Of a stretch of DNA of 39,983 nucleotides, positions 16,144 to 22,693 are shown piece by piece. This DNA comes from Micavibrio sp. (GTDB lineage Bacteria > Patescibacteriota > Minisyncoccia > Moranbacterales > GCA-2747515), in NCBI GenBank assembly GCA_020718085.1, contig DYDB01000011.1, positions 1 to 39,983 on the forward strand. The letters run 5' to 3'. How positions within the stretch are numbered: position 1 is the first letter of the stretch; each line of letters starts with the position of its first letter. The notes below the pieces were generated by a model. It ran no database searches. It was not told where the DNA came from and was given only the letters and a program-made list of their open reading frames with translations. Made by a program: the position numbers and the translations under genes.

Positions 16144-16634
16144 TCCAAAATATAATCGACCTTATCCGACACATTCTGCATGGCAACTATTTCGAAGACG
16201 CAGAAGACTGGTTCGTCGAAAAAACGAACCCTCTGTATCAAGCGATAGTCTTTGGCATCATCGGCTTTATGCTCATGGTTGCCATCGGGATCACTGCAAA
16301 CATCTACGGATTCAAAGGCATTAATCTTGTCTTCTGGATCCTGTGCTTGATTGCAATCTTGACCTTACTCCTCTATGGAAGACACATCTTTCGCATAGGA
16401 GTTGCAGGCGCTGCATACGGTGTTGCAAAATCAGGTGTCAGTGGTCTCGACGCCGGTGTTGTACTGCTCAAACAGTACTACCGGTTTGGACTTCTGTTAG
16501 TGATGATCGTCACAGGCATATTCGGCCTGTTACTTTTCATCAATTTTACCTGGGTTAGTGCAGGTTTCGGAGTTTTTGGCAGCATATTTCTTGCTGCTAT
16601 GCAACTGCGAGACCCACAAACAAAAAAGGCGTAA
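16140..16634 (+). CDS. Unknown four-TM membrane protein
   Basis: This encodes 164 residues. A short amphipathic N-terminus (MIQNIIDLIRHILHGNYFED) precedes four hydrophobic segments at about 34-53, 60-78, 113-131 and 133-152. Between the second and third is a Gly/Ala/Val stretch (GVAGAAYGVAKSGVSGLDAG). I recognise no family. The start has GGAGG at 16130-16134 and overlaps the previous stop. Coupling with the upstream protein suggests a membrane complex of the two. A strong terminator follows. Confidence 0.85.
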   Translation: MIQNIIDLIRHILHGNYFEDAEDWFVEKTNPLYQAIVFGIIGFMLMVAIGITANIYGFKGINLVFWILCLIAILTLLLYGRHIFRIGVAGAAYGVAKSGVSGLDAGVVLLKQYYRFGLLLVMIVTGIFGLLLFINFTWVSAGFGVFGSIFLAAMQLRDPQTKKA

Positions 16635-16647
16635 CAACGCCATAAAA

Positions 16648-16690
16648 AAGAGGCAGAAACAATCATTGTTTCTGCCTCTTTCCTTTTTTA
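16648..16690 (+). terminator. Terminator of the first shared-leader operon
   Basis: A long perfect stem (AGAGGCAGAAACAAT and its complement) is followed by TTTCCTTTTTT. Confidence 0.92.
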
Positions 16691-16728
16691 TAGATAAAAA
16701 ATTGCTTTATATTGATTCAAATGTAATA

Positions 16729-16757
16729 TTGACAATTAACTAATTATATGATATAAT
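16729..16757 (+). promoter_or_regulatory. Consensus promoter, copy 2 of the shared unit
   Basis: A perfect TTGACA (16729-16734) and TATAAT (16752-16757) with a 17-bp spacer. The last bases before the -10 (TATGA) match the first copy too. Confidence 0.9.
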
Positions 16758-16762
16758 ACAAA

Positions 16763-16826
16763 ATTGCAGCATCAGAGTGCACATATCGTGTCTCAAGCTG
16801 TAAAAACGTTTGTTAACTTAAAAAAT
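16763..16826 (+). ncRNA. Conserved structured 5' leader, copy 2
   Basis: This has the same layout as copy 1. The closing stem is TTGCAGC/GCTGTAA. Compared with copy 1 there is one G-U for A-U change, one U-A to C-G double change, and a U-G for C-G change at the tip of the inner stem. The downstream GTTAACTTAAAAA part is also conserved. It begins at the expected transcription start and ends about 35 bp before the Shine-Dalgarno sequence. Confidence 0.7.
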
Positions 16827-16862
16827 TTATATAAAATATTTCACTCATCCAAGGAGATTACC

Positions 16863-17639
16863 ATGAGAAAATCAGTAAAGTGGTTCATCATTATTTTTGT
16901 TATCTTAATTTTTTTAGGTAACTATGGCTACATCATGTATGGCAGTTTCGAAGTAGACACTGACGGCTATACAGCAGACCAAGCTGGCAAGAAAGTGGCC
17001 TATAAACTTCACGGTGCGTATAGTCAAGCCAAAATCGATCAGTGTTTCCGAGATATAGGAATTGATCCTGATCCTAAAAATCTAGAAAGATTGGAAAGCA
17101 AGATTCTTTCTGGGGCGCTCAAGCCGAACGATGCACTCAAAGAATGCATTGAAAAAAAAGTAGATGGATACGCCTCTCCAAAGCAAGATCTCACTAAAGC
17201 GGCAAAAGCTGTGAGAGAAATTGTTGCAGGAGAACCAGAGCTCGTTTGGACGCAGGTTGGTGAGATGAAATATACTCCCAATCAACCCGGTTGGCAAACA
17301 CGCAAAATCGCAGTGCCTGCTGGTAAGGGAAAATGTCGGATCACCTGCACCAAAGGATATAATCAATTCTTTAATGATTACGGTCATACTGAATATATCC
17401 AACCTGGTGGATGGCGAAGTGCGCAAGACATCACCCTTGAAGACACACGTTACACAGCATTGGCACAATTAATAAAAGTTGGTGGCATTACCCATTCAGT
17501 AAAAAGCCACGAATTTTCTTGTAACACTGAGGTTGAGGCTTCATTCACACCGAATATGAGCCCTGACGACCCGAGTGATTACGCAAAAAATCAGGGAGAA
17601 GCAATATTTTTTGTTGAAAAACAAATGCCAAAATCCTGA
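16863..17639 (+). CDS. Unknown membrane-anchored extracytoplasmic protein
   Basis: This encodes 258 residues from ATG 16863, chosen because AAGGAG lies at 16851-16856; an upstream TTG reading from 16764 would start inside the conserved leader. One N-terminal membrane helix (about 6-26) follows MRKSVKW, so the remainder is probably outside the membrane. The body has five Cys residues (CFRDIG, CIEKK, CRITC, then a late C) that could form disulfides. No family is recognised. It shares promoter and leader with the operon at 15457, so the two units probably respond to the same signal. Confidence 0.85.
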   Translation: MRKSVKWFIIIFVILIFLGNYGYIMYGSFEVDTDGYTADQAGKKVAYKLHGAYSQAKIDQCFRDIGIDPDPKNLERLESKILSGALKPNDALKECIEKKVDGYASPKQDLTKAAKAVREIVAGEPELVWTQVGEMKYTPNQPGWQTRKIAVPAGKGKCRITCTKGYNQFFNDYGHTEYIQPGGWRSAQDITLEDTRYTALAQLIKVGGITHSVKSHEFSCNTEVEASFTPNMSPDDPSDYAKNQGEAIFFVEKQMPKS

Positions 17640-17642
17640 TCA

Positions 17643-17690
17643 AAAAAAGACGGCGGTATGCAATGCATACAGCCGTCTTTTCCTTTTTTA
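17643..17690. terminator. Bidirectional terminator after the second shared-leader gene
   Basis: A GACGGC...GCCGTC stem with an internal GTATGCA/TGCATAC pairing has T-runs on both sides. It ends the plus-strand gene and the convergent pilin transcript. Confidence 0.9.
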
Positions 17691-17702
17691 TGTAAAAATC
17701 TC

Positions 17703-18314
17703 TTAGAAAATATTCACAATTTGTGTCACAATCACAAGTGAGAGAATTGCTACGATAAGACCGATGATCGCATATTGAATGGTCTTTTTTGCCATATCGG
17801 CGCGATCTGAACCGGCAGATGTGATGTACATAATACCACCCACCACAAGCATAATGACTGATAACGTACCGATAACACTGAGAAGTACTTTCAACGCCTC
17901 AAGAATGATTTGACTGAGCGTACGATTTGCCGCAGGTGCAGTGTTTGGTGCAGTGCCGCCGAGTACAGTATAGATCTCTTTTAGAAGTGCGGGCGCCGCT
18001 ACTGCAATTGCCAAACCGATGATCGCTGCAGTCAGCGCAGTTTTTGCTAGTGTTACACGTCCTGAGTCTCCCGCTGATGTGATATAAATAAGTCCACTCA
18101 CCACGATCATAAGCACAGCAAGAATAGCAACAACACTCTGCACAGCAGTAAGTACATTGCCAAGAGCTTTTTCTACAGTTGGTGCACTGATCGGATTTTC
18201 AAATTTTGCGCTTCCACTATCAACAGCATAAATATCTGTCACAAAAATGTTTAAAGCAAAAATAGATGCAAGGACAGGAATGGCAAGTGGGTAAATAACT
18301 TTTTTGTATTGCAT
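17703..18314 (-). CDS. Double T4SS pilin-like protein (two tandem modules)
   Basis: This encodes 203 residues from ATG 18314; a longer reading from 18377 overlaps the neighbouring gene. A signal peptide is followed by two copies of the pilin-like module: the first around YITSAGDSGRVTLAKTALT, the second around YITSAGSDRADMAKKTIQ. Each has a hydrophobic helix before and after the polar loop, giving four membrane helices in all. This is the pattern of the VirB2/TrbC-like pilin family (PF18895-like) found widely in Patescibacteria. It is the last gene of the cluster and the only one with two modules, so it may be a fused dimer or a cap or base subunit. Confidence 0.82.
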   Translation of the reverse strand: MQYKKVIYPLAIPVLASIFALNIFVTDIYAVDSGSAKFENPISAPTVEKALGNVLTAVQSVVAILAVLMIVVSGLIYITSAGDSGRVTLAKTALTAAIIGLAIAVAAPALLKEIYTVLGGTAPNTAPAANRTLSQIILEALKVLLSVIGTLSVIMLVVGGIMYITSAGSDRADMAKKTIQYAIIGLIVAILSLVIVTQIVNIF

Positions 18315-18336
18315 AATGATATATAAATAATATTTA

Positions 18337-18684
18337 TTAAGAATTCGCCCCAAGCGCATCTCCCACAAAAAGAACAATCACATAGCCAAGAAGAGCAACT
18401 ACCAAACCGGTAATCGCATAGACCAACGTATCTTTTGCTTTATCAATTCTTCCACTGTCACCATTCGCTGTAATATACATCACTCCAGAAGCAATAATCA
18501 TCAACACCGCCAATGAACCCACAATCCCCAAAACCCACATGATCACTCCTTCCAAAACACCCAAAAGACTATAATTATGCACCAGGCCATGTGAATTTGG
18601 TTTTGTTAATTGAGCAAAAGCATCATGTGCAAAAAGAATGAATGGAACGCACATGAAAAATATTTTATATACAGATTTTTTCAT
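18337..18684 (-). CDS. T4SS pilin-like protein
   Basis: This encodes 115 residues. A signal peptide ends after AFA at about residue 24. A 20-residue spacer precedes two membrane helices (about 46-70 and 88-110) separated by the loop TANGDSGRIDKAKDTL. This matches the module of its neighbours: GIMYIT-like helix end, Gly-Asp, basic residue, AK, then a second helix rich in Gly, Leu and Val. It sits 22 bp before the double-module gene and 34 bp after the next paralog, so the three are probably one transcript. It may be a structural subunit of an envelope fibre or a DNA-uptake/secretion complex. Confidence 0.82.
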   Translation of the reverse strand: MKKSVYKIFFMCVPFILFAHDAFAQLTKPNSHGLVHNYSLLGVLEGVIMWVLGIVGSLAVLMIIASGVMYITANGDSGRIDKAKDTLVYAITGLVVALLGYVIVLFVGDALGANS

Positions 18685-18718
18685 TTTTGTATCGTTATTT
18701 TTTTACAATAGAACGTTT

Positions 18719-19066
18719 CTACCAACTCACACCAAGTGTAGTGCCCACAACAATGACAATTACAAATGCCAAAAGTGCGATTACCAATCCAACAATCGAT
18801 GCGATGAGCCATTCTTTGGCTTTCTCCGCTTTACCACTATCCCCGCCGGCTGTGATGTACATAATGCCGGAAACTACAATCATGAGCACAGCGAGTCCGG
18901 CGATCAGACTGATCACAAACTTTGAGACATTATCCAAAACCGTGGTTACTTCACTACTTGGCAATCCCGTTCCCGAAGGAAGCGTGATGCCATTCTTTGC
19001 CGCATGCACAGTCAAAGGTAATGATACGATAAATAAAACTACTAGGAGAGAGAGGGTCTTTCGCAT
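18719..19066 (-). CDS. T4SS pilin-like protein
   Basis: This encodes 115 residues. A signal peptide (1-22, ending in VHA) is followed by a short polar segment and two membrane helices around the loop TAGGDSGKAEKAKEWL. It has the same fold pattern as its neighbours but differs at many positions, so it is an old paralog rather than a recent copy. A TATAAT-type -10 (19092-19097, minus) lies 26 bp before the start, just behind the terminator of the preceding paralog, so it may begin a separate transcript with the next two genes. Confidence 0.82.
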   Translation of the reverse strand: MRKTLSLLVVLFIVSLPLTVHAAKNGITLPSGTGLPSSEVTTVLDNVSKFVISLIAGLAVLMIVVSGIMYITAGGDSGKAEKAKEWLIASIVGLVIALLAFVIVIVVGTTLGVSW

Positions 19067-19111
19067 AAATTTATTTTAATTTTCTTCTTTTATTATACAA
19101 CGCAAAACAAA

Positions 19112-19144
19112 AAAAACAAAGGTTTTGTATCCTTTGTTTTTTTG
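19112..19144 (-). terminator. Terminator within the pilin cluster
   Basis: An AAAACAAAGG/CCTTTGTTTT stem with a long T-run on the minus strand splits the cluster into at least two transcripts. Confidence 0.85.
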
Positions 19145-19160
19145 TAGAGTAAACTTATTT

Positions 19161-19505
19161 TTACTGCAATGCAGAACCAACTGTAAGTACGATTACGTAA
19201 CCGAGAAGTGCAACAACCAAACCAATGATTGCAGATGTTAACAAGCTCTTTGCTTTATCAACACGACCTTCATCACCGCCCGACGTAATGTACATGATAC
19301 CAGCAATCACAATCATGAGAACTGCCAATGAGCCGAGGAATGTGAGTAACCACTGGATTATAGTAAGGATCAATTCATCAGCATCTCCTGCTGTTGGCAC
19401 GCCACCTGGATCACTTGGTCCGTTGTATTGTGCTAAAACAATTGCTGGAAGAGCAAGAACTGTTGATGAGACTGCAAAAAATGCTTTTTTCATTTTTTTC
19501 ATCAT
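19161..19505 (-). CDS. T4SS pilin-like protein, strong ribosome-binding site
   Basis: This encodes 114 residues. A signal peptide (about 1-25, ending in VLA) is followed by an N-terminal spacer with GPSDPGG and two membrane helices around TSGGDEGRVDKAKSLL. It is the only pilin-like gene here with a near-perfect Shine-Dalgarno sequence (AAAGGAGGTG), and it has its own terminator. Both hint that it is the most highly expressed member, possibly the major subunit, but this is inference from signals only. Confidence 0.84.
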   Translation of the reverse strand: MMKKMKKAFFAVSSTVLALPAIVLAQYNGPSDPGGVPTAGDADELILTIIQWLLTFLGSLAVLMIVIAGIMYITSGGDEGRVDKAKSLLTSAIIGLVVALLGYVIVLTVGSALQ

Positions 19506-19572
19506 TTACATACACCTCCTTTCTTTGTTTGTATTTTTCTTTTCATATATCTATTATCTCACACTTTTATTT

Positions 19573-19845
19573 TTATACAAGATGGACAACCGTCGTCACA
19601 ATCACAAGCGAAAGAATTGTCACAACAATTCCGATGATACTCCCTACCAGCGCTTTTTTTGCCAGCATCACTCGCTTTGAGTCTCCGCCTGCCGTCATAT
19701 ACATGATACCTGCAACAACACATGCGATCACGGAAAGCGTTCCAACAATTGTTAACAAAAACATCAGCACCGCATCAAAATATGAGCTGATCGGCGGTGC
19801 ACTCGTGATCACTCCAGCGTAAACATCATTAATCAAAAATAACAT
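19573..19845 (-). CDS. Short T4SS pilin-like protein
   Basis: This encodes 90 residues, the shortest member. A brief N-terminus (MLFLINDVYAG) leads to helices around TAGGDSKRVMLAKKAL. The signal peptide is weak or shortened compared with the paralogs, so the true start could lie elsewhere or it may use a different export route. It is the first gene of the cluster in the transcribed direction, 46 bp after the solute-binding lipoprotein stop. Family assignment is good; its particular role is unknown. Confidence 0.75.
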   Translation of the reverse strand: MLFLINDVYAGVITSAPPISSYFDAVLMFLLTIVGTLSVIACVVAGIMYMTAGGDSKRVMLAKKALVGSIIGIVVTILSLVIVTTVVHLV

Positions 19846-19891
19846 TGCTATAAAAATTGAGAATTATTTATCACAACTCAGAAAAAGACAC

Positions 19892-21310
19892 CTATCGTTG
19901 TTGTAGCTGTTGTGCGCGCTGTTGTCCAAGTTCGAGTGATTCGTGCACAGACATTTGACCCGTATTAACTCGATCGATCATGTCATAAAGTATACCGTCC
20001 ACCGCATCTGCATCGTGACGCCACCATGTGCGTGCGATCAAGTTACCTCGCGCAAATGCGCCGAGTCGCACATCAGTTTTTTGCTTTTCGATCAAGTCAC
20101 GACGTGCTGCCGGCTTACCTGTTTTCTCCAAATACTTTTCTGTGAAATCAAATTCCGGTGTGTACATCAATCGCTCCTTGGTAATTGCATTTGTAAGTAT
20201 CACACCTTTACCAGATGGGAATGACAAAGAACGCAATAGTTGCCATGATTCATTGATACGCATGTCATCAGTAATTCTAATTGCCTTTGGATCATTTGGC
20301 TGTGTTGGCACTTTGTTTTTTGCAACCACAAACACCCAATAGTTTGCGAAGTTTGCCTGATCACCGATCGTACCAAGTGATACTTGTGGCACATCAGCCA
20401 CTGCAAAATTCAATTTTGCATTTTTAGCTTTGATCGTGTCGTAGTGATAGGAATAATTGATCGTCATAGCTGTTGTTCCCTCAAAAAATTCATCAATAGA
20501 ATAATTTTGATTTTTATTCCACGTATATTGCGGCGTTCCTGCAACTGCAAAATTTGTGTAATAACGCAGTGCCTTTTCTCCTGGTGCATCTGCCACATCA
20601 TGCTCTGCCCCAACCTCAGCAAATGTCACACGATTTTCTTTGCCGATAGACATGTCAGCGCCATTTTGGATCATCATGAGCGAAAGAATATCTGGTGCAC
20701 GATTTACATTGATGGCTCCGTTGGTGTTGTATGCTGTACCCAGTGCAGCAGCACTTTGTTTGATATTTCCAAATTCATCTATTTGTGTTAACGCCTTTAC
20801 CGCTTTATCAAATTCTTCCCATGTACTTGGCGGACGCGTAATGCCGGCAGCATTAAAGATATCTTTGTTATAATACAACCCCAGAGAATCCACAAAAAAA
20901 GGTACACCGTAGATCTTTCCATCCACGATCATGTCATCAGCGACCACATCAACAAAATTATTGCGAAAGTCTTGTTCGATCAATAGCTCGTCAGGTGCAG
21001 GTATGATCTTATCTTGAAAATCCGGCAACCACGAATTATGGATCATAAATACATCTGGACCTGTACCGGCTGCCAACGCACTAAGCAAATCTTCCTTATA
21101 GGATTCCAACGTGATCTTACGGTAATTGATGAGGGAAATGTTTGGATTCACATTATTGTACGCATTGAACACCTCTGAATATGCATCAGAGTTATCAAAA
21201 GTACCCCACACATCAAGATAAACTTGATATTTACTTTTTGGTCCTTTGCACCCCAATCCTGAAAATGTCAGTACCGCAAAAAGCGTAATAACAGCAACAA
21301 TTTTTTTCAT
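19892..21310 (-). CDS. Extracellular solute-binding lipoprotein (ABC family 1)
   Basis: This encodes 472 residues. The signal peptide ends in a lipobox (FSGLGC, Cys21), so the protein is probably lipid-anchored outside the membrane. The mature part matches the family 1 carbohydrate-type binding proteins: VDVWG-like start, AGTGPDVFMIHNSW, GKIYGVPFFVDSLGLYYNKDIFNAAGI and PPSTWEEFDKAVKALT. No permease or ATPase genes are adjacent, so the transporter partner is elsewhere or the protein serves another binding role. It starts 18 bp after a methyltransferase gene and precedes the pilin cluster. Confidence 0.92.
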   Translation of the reverse strand: MKKIVAVITLFAVLTFSGLGCKGPKSKYQVYLDVWGTFDNSDAYSEVFNAYNNVNPNISLINYRKITLESYKEDLLSALAAGTGPDVFMIHNSWLPDFQDKIIPAPDELLIEQDFRNNFVDVVADDMIVDGKIYGVPFFVDSLGLYYNKDIFNAAGITRPPSTWEEFDKAVKALTQIDEFGNIKQSAAALGTAYNTNGAINVNRAPDILSLMMIQNGADMSIGKENRVTFAEVGAEHDVADAPGEKALRYYTNFAVAGTPQYTWNKNQNYSIDEFFEGTTAMTINYSYHYDTIKAKNAKLNFAVADVPQVSLGTIGDQANFANYWVFVVAKNKVPTQPNDPKAIRITDDMRINESWQLLRSLSFPSGKGVILTNAITKERLMYTPEFDFTEKYLEKTGKPAARRDLIEKQKTDVRLGAFARGNLIARTWWRHDADAVDGILYDMIDRVNTGQMSVHESLELGQQRAQQLQQR

Positions 21311-21328
21311 AAGAAAGATCTCAAATAA

Positions 21329-21859
21329 TTATTTGGTAAAAATATATGCGTAATGATAATGTCCCGCATCCAATTCCAAGGTATGTGAAAATCCTGTTTG
21401 GTCAGCCAAGGCAACCACTTCCGCTGCAGGAATACGCTTCTCCATGCCAAATCCTTTGATCACGTCCTCACCCCATCCCACAACCAGCAAGTTACCCCCC
21501 GGCTTCAATACACGATAAGACTCTGCAAAAAGCGTTATCCTATCCTCATTTTGTAATAATATTTTGCGCATCACCACATGACTGATAAAACCATCGTCCA
21601 AACCGGATCCATTTAATTTTTCCAAATTTGAGCGTCGCGTGACAATATTATGTAATCCCATAACTTGTGCACGATTCTTAACTGCCTCCAAAGCAGACTC
21701 CATTACGTCAAAACAAAAGACCGTTCCTTTGGTCAAACGTGCCAATGGAATCGAAAAAATTCCCGGACCACACCCAAAATCTGCCACATTATCCGCTTCC
21801 ATGATATTGCACTCCTTAAGTAATTTGTCTGGATCCAAAACCAAATCTTCTGCATGCAT
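21329..21859 (-). CDS. SAM-dependent class I methyltransferase
   Basis: This encodes 176 residues with the Rossmann-fold SAM site. Motif I is VADFGCGPGIFSIPLA (about 24-39), followed by an acidic end of strand 2 (FCFDVMESALEAV). Motif IV/V lies in VLKPGGNLLVVGWGE. It is short and lacks a specific substrate domain, resembling UbiE-like or small-molecule methyltransferases. The substrate is unknown. A promoter lies at 21894-21921. It is the first gene of a transcript continuing into the solute-binding protein, although a functional link is not obvious. Confidence 0.88.
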   Translation of the reverse strand: MHAEDLVLDPDKLLKECNIMEADNVADFGCGPGIFSIPLARLTKGTVFCFDVMESALEAVKNRAQVMGLHNIVTRRSNLEKLNGSGLDDGFISHVVMRKILLQNEDRITLFAESYRVLKPGGNLLVVGWGEDVIKGFGMEKRIPAAEVVALADQTGFSHTLELDAGHYHYAYIFTK

Positions 21860-21893
21860 ATTTTTGTTTTAAATATCAGTATAATTATTTGTC

Positions 21894-21921
21894 ATTATAG
21901 CACAAAATTATTTTCTACCAA
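21894..21921 (-). promoter_or_regulatory. Promoter of methyltransferase-SBP transcript
   Basis: TTGGTA (21916-21921) and TATAAT (21894-21899) with a 16-bp spacer. Confidence 0.65.
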
Positions 21922-22082
21922 AGCAATGCGCTCCGTGTTCATACATATTTTTATGCAAATATTTACACAGATTCGCAAAATTTATACGATGTAGTCTTTT
22001 GATATTTTTGAAGATCCCAATCATAGATAGTGGTATGTACGAAAAATATATCAAAACTTACCCGAACTTCGCATGAAATCAG

Positions 22083-22111
22083 TTGACTAACTAACACAAT
22101 TGTGCTATCAT
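22083..22111 (+). promoter_or_regulatory. Promoter of the 127-residue unknown gene
   Basis: TTGACT (22083-22088) and TATCAT (22106-22111) with a 17-bp spacer. Confidence 0.7.
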
Positions 22112-22112
22112 G

Positions 22113-22173
22113 CTTTTTCAAAGTTCTTAACAGTCAGACGATCAAAATATCATTCATTTTGAAAAAGAGGAGG
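22113..22173 (+). promoter_or_regulatory. Leader hairpin adjacent to Shine-Dalgarno sequence
   Basis: CTTTTTCAAA (22113-22122) is the exact complement of TTTGAAAAAG (22158-22167), which directly abuts the Shine-Dalgarno AGGAGG (22168-22173). If transcription starts a few bases into the left arm, a shorter stem still forms. It may tune access to the ribosome-binding site. Confidence 0.4.
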
Positions 22174-22178
22174 TTCTC

Positions 22179-22562
22179 ATGTTAATTCTGGATAGAAAAA
22201 CCGATGATTTGGCACACAATCTGATCACATACATCAAAAATTGCATTGCCAAAGGTCCCTGCATATGTTGTGGTTTCACCAATGCTGCTCTGGATCAACA
22301 TTGCAACGTTCTACAGGAGATCGGAGTAATCTTCCTCACAGATACAAGTGATATGGAACGTGCCATCGCAGAAGAATTTTGCGTTTCCATTCTGCAAGGA
22401 TCAGAGTTTCCTCCAAGTTTCAAGCGCATTGCATTGTACTTTTTGAGACATAAAAAAGCGGCGCCCCACGCAAGAAGCAAGCGCATCATTGCAGCATTTG
22501 AAGAAGATCTTCAGAATAGAGAGATCGTTCAGGGAGCAAAAAAACGTCTAATGCAAGATTGA
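22179..22562 (+). CDS. Unknown small soluble protein
   Basis: This encodes 127 residues with a CxCCG cluster near residue 28 (KGPCICCGF) and another Cys and His nearby (DQHCNV), which could bind a metal or be redox active. The rest is helical with a basic C-terminus ending in RLMQD. No family is recognised. The ATG at 22179 has a strong Shine-Dalgarno sequence, and the gene is flanked by its own promoter and terminator, so it is a monocistronic unit. Like the genes at 15457-17639, it is a plus-strand unknown with consensus-like signals, but it does not share their leader. Confidence 0.8.
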   Translation: MLILDRKTDDLAHNLITYIKNCIAKGPCICCGFTNAALDQHCNVLQEIGVIFLTDTSDMERAIAEEFCVSILQGSEFPPSFKRIALYFLRHKKAAPHARSKRIIAAFEEDLQNREIVQGAKKRLMQD

Positions 22563-22593
22563 TCAATGAACGTATCAGCACACCAAAAGATGG

Positions 22594-22629
22594 AAGACTC
22601 ACTCGGCAATGTCCGGTGAGTCTTTTTAT
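22594..22629 (+). terminator. Terminator of the 127-residue unknown gene
   Basis: A GACTCAC...GTGAGTC stem with inner CGG/CCG is followed by TTTTTAT. Confidence 0.9.
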
Positions 22630-22693
22630 CTTCCCTTTTGAAAAAATGAGACGTGTAAAAGTCATGTAATTTTGGTCATGCTAAACCTGCGTG

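Larger units (their letters stand above)
21860..22178. other. Divergent intergenic region, methyltransferase / small unknown gene
   Basis: It holds two divergent promoters (21894-21921 minus; 22083-22111 plus) and the plus-strand leader with a possible hairpin next to the Shine-Dalgarno sequence. The middle part (about 21930-22080) shows no ORF or repeat I can support. Confidence 0.65.

Noticed and set aside
16764-16862. Upstream TTG extension of the 258-residue protein
   Set aside because: It would start inside the conserved leader at the transcription start, while ATG 16863 has a good Shine-Dalgarno sequence.
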